NCBI GenBank assembly: GCA_011037195.1
Contig: JAAEAF010014931.1
Coordinates: forward strand, 1 to 64,000
DNA length: 64,000 bases
Reading direction: 5' to 3'
From: Triatoma infestans
Lineage: Eukaryota; Arthropoda; Insecta; Hemiptera; Reduviidae
Positions within the stretch are counted from its first letter, which is position 1; the number at the start of each line of letters is the position of its first letter. Shown in pieces: positions 9,567-21,263 of the stretch. The translations under genes and the position numbers were made by a program. The notes beneath the pieces are model-generated. The model was not told where the DNA came from. It saw only the letters and a program-made list of their open reading frames with translations, and searched no databases.

Positions 9567-11290
9567 CTGTAAACCAGAATTACAGATTTTCTTCACACTT
9601 ATAATTTTTATTAAATGTTTCTTGTCTTCAATTTTATATCAACGGGATAATTTAAATTTAATAAAATTACCTCTGTTTGAAGAAAGAATAACTTCCCCCT
9701 CCCCCCCTAAACTTCTTTAAATGAACTTTCTGGAAAGAAAAGTTTCCAAAACTTATACATTCGTGTATTCATAGTGAGTATATCAAATTTAAGGAAATCC
9801 GTCGGTTCTTTATGGAGAGAAACGCAGAAAACTGAAAAAACTTTTCAATAAAAACCCACTTCCGGCTAATCAGTTTTCTTCAAACTTGGAATTTTGGCAA
9901 CATATTAAATTTCAATTAATGTTATTTAGATGATAAAATTTATAATTAACGGAAATACCACTTTATAAGAAAACGAACCCCGCTCCTACCCTCAAAAACG
10001 CCTTAAATGAATTTTCCCAGAGAAATGTTCCAAATAAAAATATAGCTTTCAGTATGTGTGATTGGTATCAGGTAGATCGGCAGCTCTCTGGCTGATGAGT
10101 TCCAGGTTACAGGTGGTCTGAGACAGGGAGACCCATTGTCGCTCATCCTATTCAATCTAGCTCTCGGAAAATCTATAAGAGCCATTCGAACAAACAAGGG
10201 CGGAACAATATACAACAGGATGACGCAACATATGGCATACACGGGCGTCGTGATTCTCACAGCGCGCATCTTACCCTCCTTATCCGGCGCACTTCAGGAG
10301 CTGGAAACAGCAGCGGCATATACTGGCCTGAGTATTAAGACTGAATATATATGACTTCTAGAACTCAGGGAAGTAGGGAAAACAGAGTGTAGATTAATGG
10401 GCAATTTCTGACGCTGCAAAAGTTTCAAATACTTAGGAGCTTTTGTAGCGGAAGAGAATGATGTAGATGCCGGAATCAAAGCAAGGATAGCAGCAGGCAG
10501 GAAATGCCTTTTTGCTTTAAATAGAGTACTAAGCTTCAGATCACTCTCTCGTGCAGCTAAGATTGTCGTTTACAAGACGATAGTTAGACCCGTCGTCGCG
10601 TATGGAAGTGAGAGCTGGTTATTGACTAGAAGGAGTGAGATGATCCTGAGTGTCTGGGAAAGGAAAGCCCTGAGAAAGGTTTTTGGCCCGGTCAACAAAA
10701 ATGGAAACTGGAGAATTCGTAATAATACGGAGCTTTCCGAGTTATTCGGGGAACCCAGTTTAGTGGCCTTCATTAAGAAAGGAAGACTGCAGTGGCTTGG
10801 TCATGTGCAGAGAATGCCAGAAACCAGACTACCCAAAAGGACGATGGCAGGAAGGCCGGAAGGAAGAAGATTAAGAGGAAGACCGAGGCTAAGGTGGCTG
10901 GATGATGTAGAAGACGACCTCAGGAAGCTGGGTATAAGAGGATGGAAAAGAAAAGCCGAAGATCGGCAAGATTGGCAATTCTTTTTGAAGGAGGCCCAGG
11001 CCCAACTAGGGCTGTAGCGCCATTTAGTAGTAGTACTAGTATGTGTAATTGATATTCCAAGTTTAAAGAAAATCGATTGAGCTATTTTTGAGAAACTCAC
11101 AAAAAAATGAAAAAAAAAACTTTCACTAAAGTGGTACTTTCGGTTGAGGAATTTTGACAGATAACTTATTGTTGGATCCCATGGCGATACCTAGACGAGT
11201 CTGAATTTTCTGCAATTTTTTTTTGTAGTCCATGATTTGATAAGAGAAAGTAGAAAAAAATGCTTCAGTTGAGCTACTCCTGAAATAAAG
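9150..11290 (+). repeat. DR1 tandem copies, split by a non-LTR insertion
   Basis: A DR1 tail (CA microsatellite, CTAAAAAC, CACGATGCAATACTTTATC, AAGAGAAAGTAAAAAAATC at 9160-9350) runs straight into a DR1 head (AACACTCACACGACTTTTTC). The second unit goes on to 10050, is interrupted by a retrotransposon fragment (10069-11037), and resumes at 11038 (CCAAGTTTAAAGAAAATCG) to about 11290. This is one of the places where units sit head to tail. Confidence 0.75.
10069..11037 (+). pseudogene. Non-LTR retrotransposon fragment (RT palm to C-terminus), dead
   Basis: One frame reads from the RT B-type motif GLRQGDPLSLILFNL (10110-10155) to the C-terminal GRLQWLGHVQRM and RPRLRWLDDVEDDLRKLG tail and a stop at 11018. 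This is the usual end of endonuclease/RT proteins of RTE-like insect LINEs. The catalytic YADD is mutated to YTGV (near 10234), and two in-frame stops occur (10352-10354 and near 10409). The 5' half is missing. Flanks are an 18-bp near-perfect target-site duplication, AGTATGTGTRATTGRTAT (10051-10068 and 11038-11055), inside DR1. The 3' end is a TAG-repeat tail. A 5'-truncated insertion made by target-primed reverse transcription. Confidence 0.9.
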
Positions 11291-12359
11291 CAAGCTATCA
11301 TAGAATAAACTGCCTTATGTTAGTTCTTTGCTTGAACTATTAATAAACGAAAAACTAAGAACCCTAAATTTTTAACTCTTTTATATCTATTTAATTGTCA
11401 GTATTAGCCTTTTCAAATTCAATTAAACCTTTTCCAAATATATAAACCTTGTTGAAATATGATCTAATGGTACAATATTGGCGAGAATAAATGACATATG
11501 TCATCATTTTAGAATAGAAATAATCCTTTTCAATCAAATTTAGACGACTTTCTGTTGACTGTGACAAGAGAACTCTGCTCGGAGGCAGGCAGTGCACTGA
11601 AAAGGCTCCGCGGAGCACAATAGATCGCAGTGCACTTTCCCCTAAAAGTATCTAATCTAGCCAGGACATGACTAACTCGTATTGTAATTATTAAAATTTG
11701 TAAGTTTTTTATCCTTTCAACTTGTATTTTTAATAGTTTATTTGTCTCTTATACATGAAGACATGGTGGAGAGCGTTCATTATCCGTTAATCCTTATGTC
11801 TTTGTAGCAGCTTCAAATAAAATTGATTGATGGGTTCAAAAATATAGTTAATCAATCAAGTTAAAAAAAAAGTTGTTAAAGATGTTTTCGATAAAATGGC
11901 TGGATAAATTCTAAAACTCTACTTCCGGTCAACATATGTTGTTCAAACCTTGAATTTTATACTTGTAATATATTTTAATATAAGTAAGGTGCTACCAGCG
12001 TTTATTACACTGAAATGCCACTTAGAGGAAAGTTTAAGTTTGCACTCCTTCATTTATGCCGTTCGCACACACCAATATCCAAAAACATGTTTTTCGCTAT
12101 CAAGCCCCTCAAAACATATTTAATCATCTTGGTTCAAGTCTCAATTTCGAAATGTGTCCTGATCGCAAGATATTTCTCAACGTAAAAAGTTACTCATTTC
12201 TATTGCGCACATAAGGAGAAAAATGATTATTTTTCAACACCTGTGTCTTCAGTATTCATCTATGTCACCTGTGTCAACAAGAAAACATTGCGATCAAAAT
12301 TGAGATCCAGGATAATCCAGTGCTAATTACAAAATAGTAAACCTTTTTCAGTTCAGTAG
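11291..12359. other. Non-coding, with a degraded DR1 copy
   Basis: 11291-11860 shows nothing recognisable. From about 11900 to 12185 DR1 landmarks reappear in decayed form: ACTTCCGGTCAACA, TTCAAACCTTGAATTTTA, AATGCCACTTAGAGGAAAG, GCACACACCAATATCC, TCAATTTCGAAATGTG. Confidence 0.5.
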
Positions 12360-12990
12360 AGTGAACACTTGGGAAAAGAATAACATGGAACTTCCTTCAG
12401 AAGGAAAGATAAGTACTGTTCACCAGTTAATAGTACTTAAACGGATTTCGGAATGCGAAAAGGGAGTCGGAATGAACAAAGTTATATCTACTTTCAATCA
12501 GTCCTCTGGAACCTCAATATTCATCCACAAACGACAAGGAATATTTATGAGGCTACATTGGAATCGATAGTGACGTATGATGCAGAAACATGGTAGATCC
12601 ATTTATGAAGGAATAGAAATTATCGATTAAGAGGAATTCTAGAAATAAGCTCCTCGCATTCGAAATGGACTGCTGGAGACGATTCGCTCGGATTTCCAGA
12701 AAGGATAGAGTAAGAAATATCCGATAAGGCAAATTATGCATGTAACTCAGAAGATCCTTCAAAAAATAGAGGAAAAAAGATGATTATAGTTCGGGCCTCA
12801 ATTGAAGAATTGAGTGAGAATTAGACGAAAGATGAGGAATGGAAGATTCCGTACTATGTGATTGGATACTATAGAGAAATATCTGGCAGGAAATGGACTT
12901 AATAAGAATGAGGCCCAAGACGGAAACAAATGGAGAAAGGTATCCAGGCCGCGTGCGGAAAGTAAAACAAACAATTAGAAAGAAACTTCA
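12360..12990 (+). pseudogene. Decayed LINE RT C-terminal region
   Basis: No long frame survives, but short stretches in shifting frames match the C-terminal part of insect LINE ORF2: IYEATLESIVTYDAETW (about 12538-12590; family pattern IYKTTVESILTYGAETW), then EMDCWRRFARISRKDRVRN (about 12663-12718; pattern EMDFWRRSxRxSRxDRVRN), and further fragments to about 12960. Several stops and frameshifts separate them. It is non-functional. No target-site duplication was found, so its limits are approximate. It is distinct from the fragment at 10.1-11.0 kb, which has another C-terminal signature. Confidence 0.6.
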
Positions 12991-13885
12991 ATAGGTCAAG
13001 AAAAATCACTGAAAAGTGAGAAAGAAAAAACCTTATGTCAAAATGAAAATATGATTGCTCGAAAGATTCACTAGAAGAATGTGGCCCTTTTTGTCCTAAT
13101 TCTCTCTCTTCAACTTTGACATTACCTTGCCACTAGCTACGCTTTAGTTCAGCGGAAAGCAGTGAATTCACATTGGATGCACCCTTCACATAATAAGAAA
13201 AACCCTGCCGATATTGAAAAAAAATTAAGCAAAGTTCATTCTATTACACTATATTTAGAGTGTTGAGGTTGCACGATCTCGCTGTTGATCTAGGCTAAAC
13301 TATGGGAAAATTATAATGGTGTGAAAAACAGATATTTTTTTAGTATTGTTTCTCTCTTATATTATTATATTATTATATATTATTATTATATATTGTATAT
13401 AATTTTATTATATTTAATTTTTTATTATATGTTTATTTAATTTATATATATAATTTTTATTGTTATTATTATTATAATTATATATATATATATATATATT
13501 CTCTCTTATATACATATTATTCTCTCTTGTATACGTATTATTCTCTCTTATATATATATTATTTCTAACGGAAAGTAAATACGTTAGCGATAAAAAGTCC
13601 ACTCACCCTTGTGGGTATGAAACGGACTGTGAAATAAATACTTTTAAATATCTCTCCTCAAATAGGTCCCCCCTTCATTAACTTAGACGTGTACGATTTC
13701 GTTTTGTCTTAGGTCAGAGTGCCCTCTAATCCACATAAAGCGTACCTTAAGCTTTCTTTCTTGAAACTAATTATTATGTATAAAATGGGATATTTCGGTA
13801 TTACTCCAAAATTACCTTTTACAAAAAATCATAAAGAAAAACTCAAAAAAAAAAATGTAGAATGAATTCTGTTTGGAATCTTATG
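12991..13885. repeat. Non-coding, AT-rich, with TA microsatellite and a 24-bp repeat
   Basis: 13340-13500 is nearly pure A/T with TATTAT and TATATA runs. At 13497-13565 a unit TATTCTCTCTTATATACATA repeats three times with small changes. The open minus frame here (YTRENN repeats) is a product of that simple sequence. The rest shows nothing recognisable. Confidence 0.6.
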
Positions 13886-13889
13886 AAAA

Positions 13890-14283
13890 ATACTGTGTCC
13901 TTTGAAGCAAAATTAAAATTTCTAAACATATGCCGTTCTGTCTTATGCCATGAGGCTTAAGTTTGTGGAGTGAATGGTTTGAAGATGTGGAGAAACTATT
14001 TAGATATCTCATTAAAAAATTATTTAGTTTGTCCAACTCACGCGGACTTCATTTATCCATATTGAAACCGGCATAGGACCGACATTAGTGTATACAAGAA
14101 GCTTCACCATGATGTCAAAGTGTTGAATATGTTGAAGTCTAGATTGCCAAAAATACTTGCATTAGAAATTATAAAAAGAAACCTGTTTTGGTTTCGAGAA
14201 TTTAATAATTACATTTCAAACTATAGTTTGGGCGATCTATTAAGTATTCACAATTTGCAGTTATTAATTGCCAACAGTTGGCG
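13890..14283 (+). pseudogene. Decayed LINE RT C-terminal region (FP25K-LINE type)
   Basis: Translation in shifting frames resembles the region after the RT palm of the 35.2-39.8 kb LINE: ICRSVLCHEA near 13928, WFEDVEKLF, then KVLNMLKSRLPKILALEI (about 14119-14170) and KRNLFWFREFNNYI. The last 77 codons (14120-14353) are open, but upstream stops and frameshifts break the protein. It ends abruptly where a DR1 head begins (AAAAAAAATCTGGTGTGGA). Confidence 0.6.
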
Positions 14284-14284
14284 T

Positions 14285-15293
14285 TGGATAAAAAAAAAAT
14301 CTGGTGTGGAACACTCACACAACTTTCTCTTACTCCAGTTCTCAAAATTATAATTGACAAATGTTATAGTTAGTGCACTAAATTTAATGAAATTTGTCGA
14401 AAACTGAAAAAAACTATTCAGTAAAAGCGCACTTCCGGTTTACTGATTTTCTTCAAACCCGGAATTTTGGCCATCTATTTATTTCTACTTAATTTCATTT
14501 GGATGATAGAGTTGTATAATCAAGTATGATACCACTTTAGAGGAAGCTGTAACCCTACCCCTCTCCTAAAAGTGCCCTTAAATGAATTTTCCCAGAGAAA
14601 TGTTTTATATAAAAGTTGTAGATCTTTGAATGTTTAGTTTATATGTGTTGTTTCAAGAAAATCGTCGGGGCCATTTTTGAGAAAATCGCGAAAAAGTGAA
14701 AAAATCATTTAGTAAAGTGTTAAAACAAAAGCACTTCCAATTATCCAATTTTTCTCAAACTCGGAATTTCAACAACATATTTAATTCTAATTAACATTAT
14801 TCAAATGACCGAATTGTGTAATAAACTGAAATAGCACTTTAGAGGTTAACCTAACCCCACCTCTCCCCCAAAAGTGCCCTTAAATGAATTTTCCCAGAGA
14901 AATGTTTCAAATAAAAGTTGTAGCTCCTTGTATATGTAGTTGATGTATCAAGTTTAAAGAAAATCGTTGGAGCCATTTTTGAGAAAAACGCAAAAAAGTA
15001 AAAAAAAACAACTAGTAAAGTGGTACTTCCGGTTGAGGAATTTTGACAGATACCCACAGTCAGATCGCATGGTGACACCTAACGGAATATCAAGTTTCAG
15101 CTTTCTGCGGTTTTTCGTTTTTGAGCTATGCTGTTCACATACACACAGACACACACACAGACAGACCATTTGCTAAAAACCACTTTTTTGGACTCAGGGG
15201 ACTTCAAAACGGATATTTCCGGTGAAAACTCAATATCGAAAATTTGACACGATTACAATACTTCCTCTTACTAGGGAGTAAGAGAAAGTAAAA
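14285..15293 (+). repeat. DR1 dispersed repeat, best complete unit
   Basis: Head: AATCTGGTGTGGAACACTCA, then ACTTTCTCTTACTCCAG. The body has three related sub-blocks, each with ACTTCCGG and 'aaaatcg..aaaaactgaaaaa', a pyrimidine-rich CCCCACC/CCCTCCCC block, GAATTTTCCCAGAGAAATG twice, and a (CA)n tract (15132-15170). The tail is ATACTTCCTCTTACT, AGGGAGTAAGAGAAAGTA. CTTTCTCTTACT at the start and AGTAAGAGAAAG at the end are terminal inverted repeats of about 12 bp. No ORF fits a transposase, so it is non-autonomous. Confidence 0.75.
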
Positions 15294-16882
15294 ATGCAGT
15301 TATGGGACAAAAAGTTTTATTCAAGTAGAAAATTATTCAATGAACAGTACATACTGAAATACCTGAATGAAATTAAGTTTTCAAATAGCTATTTGTTAGT
15401 CAAAGAGCTGAATTATATAATTTGGGTGAAAATAATTATTTATGCAGCACACTTGCCATTTTCCAGTGTGCGGATGATGATAAAATTAAGAGCCGAACTG
15501 CTGGCATTTAAATTATAAACCGTACCATAACAGTGATGACTGCTATGTTTATCCTGTTTTCGGTCTGTTAGAGAGGAAAGACTTGTATCATTTTCAGCTA
15601 GTTTTACGATTTAAGAATATAATTCTTTAAAAATACTGCATAGATAAGCTACATGTAAGAACTATTACATGGAAAGGACTGGTCACTATTATCATGATTA
15701 CTGTAGGTGCCTTTGAACATAGAACCAAATTGTTTACTATAAGCAACAAATTAAAAAATTGAAAGTATTACTTTTATTTGTATTTTTTCGAAAAAATTCA
15801 TTTTAGTTTCTGGGCAACCGGGTTATATTTCTAGTGTTTTTTAGGGTTTGATCAAGACGCGTCATGCGAACAACAATTTGATCACATTCTTACTTACTTG
15901 CTGTGTGCTATGATCACATGAATCCTCACCACAATTCAATTTATTTTAGGGCAATTACATGTTGAGTAAAAATTCCGAAAATTTGTCAATTTATATGTAT
16001 TAAAAGCAATAAGAGGTCGTGTGAGTATTCCCTAAGCATGGGATGTTGTAGGAAGTTGTGTGAGAGGGCATAGCAGGGGGAGGAGGTAGCTGGGTGAAAT
16101 AACAGTGAGCCTACACTGCATGCATTACATATATAGTTGTAAAACAATCCCTCTTGTAGGCAGCGAATGACCGAAGCAGACCATCTCTAAAATATTACAT
16201 TACCAAGCCTGTTATTAGCGATAAAATAGGGCAAATAATATTCAGTTTATATTTAAAGACACAGTTTATATTTAAGTACTTCAAAAGGGTGTTTTGGTTT
16301 GTTTTCTTTTTTAGTAATGATAAATAAGTCTCTAAAGAAAAACTATCCAATATATTCTGATCATACAATGTGAAGAACAATAAAAAGTGAATAATAAAGC
16401 TGTAGCATTCATAATGTAGTGTTTGTGTTCATTAGTACCACACTGAACACTTTCACCGGATATGAACACCTTATACAGATATAATGCACCATATAAGGCA
16501 TATTTGTCATATATACAACACTTTCCACACTACAGCTATGTCTGGACTTTAAAAAGAACCCCTCATACGTCATAATGAATGCTTAACTAGCATATGCCAG
16601 CAATATTAACAGAAAGATAGTTTTGTTGCAGCTTTAAAACCATTTCCAAATATACTCTTGTTAAAGCACGGAACAATCACTTATAAGCATAGTTTAATCG
16701 GAAATCTAGCTATTGTAAAAGAAGTTCCGCCATTAGTACTAACAGAACGTCCATCAAATATTGCCCCTCCTGTTCTGTTGATGCAACCGTCAGCAAGAAG
16801 TAGCCGACGACAGACCGTCCTTGAATTTTCATCTGTATTGCTTCTACTATTCAGTTGGAAGAGGCCCGTGTGCAACAAGTGA
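15294..16882. other. Non-coding stretch
   Basis: AT-rich with no recognised element. Short overlapping frames at 16658-16882 (plus) and 16681-16962 (minus) are unlike known proteins; the minus one runs into the 74-bp tandem repeat. I call neither a gene. Confidence 0.35.
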
Positions 16883-17178
16883 CAGCGAACTAACCTACAA
16901 AGTCCAAACTGCTCCTTCTGAAGGGTTGGTGTGGCCAGTCTGCAAGATGTAGCAGACAGCAAACTAACCTACAAAGTCCAAACTGCTCCTTCTGAAGGGT
17001 TGGTGTGGCCAGTCTGCAAGATGTAGCAGACAGCAAACTAACCTACAAAGTCCAAACTGCTCCTTCTGAAGAGTTGGTGTGGCCAGTCTGCAGAACGTAG
17101 CAGACAGCGAACTAACTTACAAAGCCCATACTGCTCCTTCTGTACAGTTGTCGTGGCCAGTCTGCAAGAAGTAGTGGC
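16883..17178. repeat. 74-bp minisatellite, four units
   Basis: Unit starts at 16883, 16957, 17031 and 17105, each with CAGCRAACTAACCTACAAAG, CTGCTCCTTCTG and GTGTGGCCAGTCTGCA. Units 1-3 are nearly identical and the fourth is diverged. Because 74 is not a multiple of three, no frame persists. Confidence 0.93.
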
Positions 17179-17689
17179 AGGGCAGGTCTATATGATCCAT
17201 CAAGTGCTGTCCTTTCTGTCAACTACTGCTCTTAGCAGCCTGCTAATCTACCCATCTCCTAATTTCTACTCATCTCCTAAAGTGTTCAAAACCAATGAAC
17301 TATTGGAAGATCAAATTTGATATACCACCAGGAAAGCAATATTTTGGTCAAAATCCTTGAATCGAAAGTGCGGAATTAATAATAAATATTCAACTTCCCA
17401 TATTTCCAGCAATTTTTACTTCCTCTTATTTACTACCATAAGAGGAATTCTGTGGAATATAATGTGTGCGATAGATTTTCAGAATATTCTGGCTTAATGC
17501 AAGCAAAGAACCAATTATTTCAATTAGGCCAACTTTGTATGCAAATTGTTTGGGAAATACGGTTTTAGGGTCTCCGGAACTGGAAAAAATTGTTTATAAT
17601 GTACAGTTATAAACAATAACCTGTGTGTGTTTTTATATGTCGCGTAATACATTGTGAAAAAAAATCACATTTTCAAACTTGTGAACAAA
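17179..17689. other. Non-coding stretch
   Basis: No feature recognised between the minisatellite and the next DR1 head. Confidence 0.4.
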
Positions 17690-18230
17690 AGAGAAACACT
17701 CACTCAACTTTCTCTTACTGCAGTTTACCAGATTTAAGTGACAAATTTTCTTCAAACTTATTACTTTTACTAACCGTTTGTTTCTCTTCAATATTATCCC
17801 CCTCTGTGTGGTTCTTTTGTGGGCAAGGCCCCCCTCGTTAAAATGTTCCAAACAAAAGTGATAGGTCTCTGTATACATAGTTAGTGTAATAAATTTAATG
17901 AAATCCGTCGGTGCTTTTACGGATAAATTCGTAGAAAACTGAAATAACTGAAGTAAAAAGCCACATTCTGTCAACAGATTGTTTCAACCTCAGAATTTTG
18001 ACAACATATTAAATTTTAATTAATATTATTTAGATGATAGTATTGTTACTAAACTAAAATAATACACTAGAGGCCCTCTCCCAAAAGCTTCCTTAAATGA
18101 ATTTTCCTAGAGGAATATTTCAAATAAAAGTAGCTCCTGCAATTACACATATGTGTAAGTTGTATACAAAGGTTAAAGAAATCCATAAAGTAAAGAGGTA
18201 CTTCCGGTTGCGGAATTTGGACAGGTATTA
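17690..18230 (+). repeat. DR1 dispersed repeat, first part
   Basis: Head AACACTCACTCAACTTTCTC, TTACTGCAGTTTACCAGA, then the internal blocks (AATCCGTCGGTGCTTTTACG, GAATTTTCCTAGAGGAATAT) up to GTACTTCCGGTTGCGGAATT, where an RT-derived sequence takes over. Confidence 0.7.
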
Positions 18231-18241
18231 TTATTTGTCTG

Positions 18242-18892
18242 CAGGGAGGGACCAAACCCTACGCTATCCAAAGCCTACTGGGCCCATATAGGTACCCCAA
18301 GAAAAACAACAACAAACCGTCTAGCACAAATATTCAGACTCGGGTCTATTCCATCTAAGATTCACCGCAGTCCGAACAAATCGGACAATAACCTCAAGGG
18401 GAAATAGCATAAGCTTTTCCACAGACATCCTGCTCCGACCAAAGGTCCCGAACCTAATCTTCTCACAACCCAGACAATCTGTCATAAGATGGATGGGTGT
18501 TTCCTCCTCTGTCTCACAGACTCTACAAAATGGATCCGGCATGAGCCCCATTACGTAGAGATGTCTCCTAACCATATGTCCAGTAAGGGAAGACACAGCA
18601 ACGTCTCACTAATAGCCCTGCCCGGACCCCCCCCCCCCTGATGAGCATTTTGGACTACCGACAATCAACTGAGCTCTCCATAAGGATGAATGCTATGAAG
18701 CTGTCAATGATTGGATGCCTGACAGACATGTGCCAGAAGACACATCAACAGCAGGCTCGGGACCAATGAAAGAGATAGAGGCGCCTAATTTGGCAAACCT
18801 ATCCACTTCCTCATTCCCGAAAATTCCCATGAAACCCGGTACCCAGACTAGAAGCACATCCTTCAGAGAAGAAAGCTCTTCCAGTCTTTCCC
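18242..18892 (-). pseudogene. Non-LTR RNase H/C-terminal fragment
   Basis: Minus-strand translation begins inside an RNase H domain (VWVPGFMGIFGNEEVDRFAK at about 18859-18800, matching the WVPGHxGIxGNExAD motif). After a frame break it runs as a 91-codon frame (18321-18596) with TGHMVRRHLYVMG and the zinc-binding FCRVCETEEETPIHLMTDC, typical of the C-terminus of insect LINEs with RNase H. EN and RT are missing. A run of ten or more C at 18628-18640 marks a frameshift. The left end (18242-18300) is probably the 3' UTR. It lies between two DR1 pieces that do not join at one consensus point, so it is not a clean single insertion. Confidence 0.75.
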
Positions 18893-19510
18893 ACCCTCCC
18901 CAATAGCCCCCTTAAATGACTTTACCAGGAGGAGAAATGTTTCAAATAAAATTTGTAGGTAGCTCTTATATGAAGTTCAAATTGTTGTTTATATATTCCT
19001 ATAAAAGCTCCATATAGGAATATGGAGTTCACATTCCTAGTTTAAAGAAAATCGCTGGAGCCGTTTTCGAGAAAATACCAGAAAACTAAATAATACATTT
19101 CAGTAAAAACGCACTTCCGGTCATCCGATTTTTTCAAACGAATTTCAACAACCCATTTAAAAGTTATTTAGATGACAGAATTGTTTAGTAAACTGAAATA
19201 GCACTTTAGAGGAAAACCTAACCCCGAAAGTGCCCTCAAATGAATTTTCCCAGAGAAATGTTTTAAATAAAAGTTGTAGATTTTTGTATGCTTAGTTGAT
19301 ATACCAAGTTTGAAGAAAATCGTCGGAGCCATTTTTGAGAAAATTGGAAGAAGGTAAAAAAAAAGCATTCAGTAAAGTCTTCCGGTTGAGGATTTTTGGG
19401 AACTCATGATCGGAACTCATGATAAGACGTAAACGGAATATCAAGATTGAACTTTCTACAATTTTTCGTTTTTGAGCTATACTGTTCACATACAGACACA
19501 CTCATACTTT
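18893..19510 (+). repeat. DR1 dispersed repeat, second part
   Basis: Starts at the pyrimidine-rich block, then repeats the internal unit twice (GAGAAATGTTTCAAATAAAA and GAGAAATGTTTTAAATAAAA), ending at ATACTGTTCACATACAGACA. A direct repeat CCTATAAAAGCTCCATATAGG lies near 18996. Confidence 0.7.
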
Positions 19511-20360
19511 ACATTTTTTTATTTATTTTTATATGGAAAGTTCTCATTTTTATTATTCCAATCGAATAATTTTTGCTAAAGAAAAATTTTTGCTTTCATT
19601 ACATTTACCGTTAAGAAATTTTTTGAAACAAATTCACAATAATTTTTAGTTGCCTCAATTAATTATGGATCACAACTTGATCTTGTTTGGCCTCCAAATC
19701 AACTGCACTTCCACCTTGGCAATAAATATTTTTATTGATTTTTGTTTATAAATTTTAAAACCACTTAAGAAGTTAAATGTTTTGATTAAAATTGACAGCA
19801 GAATTATAATCGTTGGAGAGTAGGTAACACCGGTATATTTTCAGAATATGCTGAACAATCGTAAACTTTTACATTCACCTGTGAGAAGGTCCATTCCCCC
19901 ACTGTCTGCATACACTTTTATAAACACATTTCATTCAAATTTCAAGGTTGTTCTCGCAATTTTCTCTGTTTCACCAAACTTTTCTCATTGTTTAAAAAAA
20001 CCGATTTTTCACAAAGATTGCTTTGTTTATTTTTGTCTCATTGTATAAAGCAAGGGAATATGATTTGTAGTTGTGAAGATGCAGAAAGGAAAATCTAGAT
20101 AGTGCATTATCGTCACCCGGCATGTTGGCCGTTATAATCTAAACATTTGTTGACTAATGCATGTTGCGTTCAACCTCGGTCCTTGGCAATATCCTGATTA
20201 AAATTACTCTAGATTTCTCTTAGAATTCAATTAAATAAATTTAAAATAAAGTATTTTTTATTATTTTTAAAAATTATTGTTATTAAAAATATCTCAAAAG
20301 AGAAGAGTCACAGGGAGCAAAAAATAGGTATTCTGTTTTGGCACTACGTCATATCCGACA
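19511..20360. other. Non-coding stretch
   Basis: AT-rich; nothing recognised. A 66-codon open frame (19848-20048) has no family likeness. Confidence 0.4.
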
Positions 20361-20950
20361 AGAAGCTTTTGGTCAACCGGAACTCCAACTTTACTGAATT
20401 TTCTTTCGGTTTTCGCCACTTTCATCAAAATTACTTCGCCGATTTTTTCTGCTCAAAAACCAATTCTGTAAAAGCGCTTTCCGGTTAACTGGAAACAACG
20501 CTCCTAATCTATGTAATTATATAATATAATAAATAAATTGTCAGGTCTCACAACTAAGTTGTCGACCTATACACTGTTTAGTATTTGTACTTTGGAGGAA
20601 TACATAATGTTAGTGCTTCCCAATAATCCCCAAAAATATCAATTTTGGGAAAATCGTGAAAAACTGAATAACTATTCAATAAAGATGTACTTTCGGTTGA
20701 TAGATTTTGATCGAAAGTTTCATGCGAGATTTGATGGTCTTACCTAAATGGCATACCAATATGAGCTCCCTGATTTTTCATTTTCGATATTTTGCTCAAA
20801 CACACACACACACATCACATACGATTCGCAAAATCTTTTTTTTTTATTCATGGATCTCAAATTATGTATTTCCGTTGAAAAGTCAACTCCGAAAGTTTTG
20901 TCACGACGCACTTTCGGCACCTTTTTCTCAAAGCAGTAAGAGAAAATAAA
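20361..20950 (+). repeat. DR1 dispersed repeat (diverged)
   Basis: ACCGGAACTCCAAC, GGAAAATCGTGAAAAACTGA, TACTTTCGGTTGATAGATTTTGA, a CA tract (20798-20815), TTTCCGTTGAAAAGTCAACTC and the tail GCAGTAAGAGAAAATAAA. Much shortened against the 14.3-kb unit. Confidence 0.65.
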
Positions 20951-21078
20951 TAGACATTAATTTGCGAATAAATAGTTGAATTGTGACGGTAGGTTGGGGA
21001 TAGCACTTGACATTTAAAGGTCGGCAATTGAACACTGGTGGGACAAGTGTGATGTTATTCGAAGGACAAACAAACACC

Positions 21079-21109
<31 letters not shown>

Positions 21110-21263
21110 CTAACATTTAAATGATTAGTTTATAAACAAGTTATCTAACTGATTAATTATTTCATTGTGACCGGACTAAATTGAGAATTTTTAATGAGAA
21201 TTAGTAGAAATCAATAAATTAAATATATGTTTCAATATAAAACTATTTGTTGACCGTTGATGA
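20951..21263. repeat. Non-coding with a CT/CA microsatellite
   Basis: CTCTCTCTCTCTCTCT followed by CACACACACAC at 21078-21112. Otherwise nothing recognised. Confidence 0.6.

Noticed and set aside
13414..13602. 62-codon minus ORF with YTRENN/NNN repeats
   Set aside because: Product of AT microsatellite and a 24-bp simple repeat.
16681..16962. 93-codon minus ORF
   Set aside because: Starts inside the 74-bp tandem repeat and resembles no known family; possible exon could not be supported.
16900..17170. CRISPR-like array
   Set aside because: Units are contiguous 74-bp repeats without unique spacers, and the DNA is eukaryotic.
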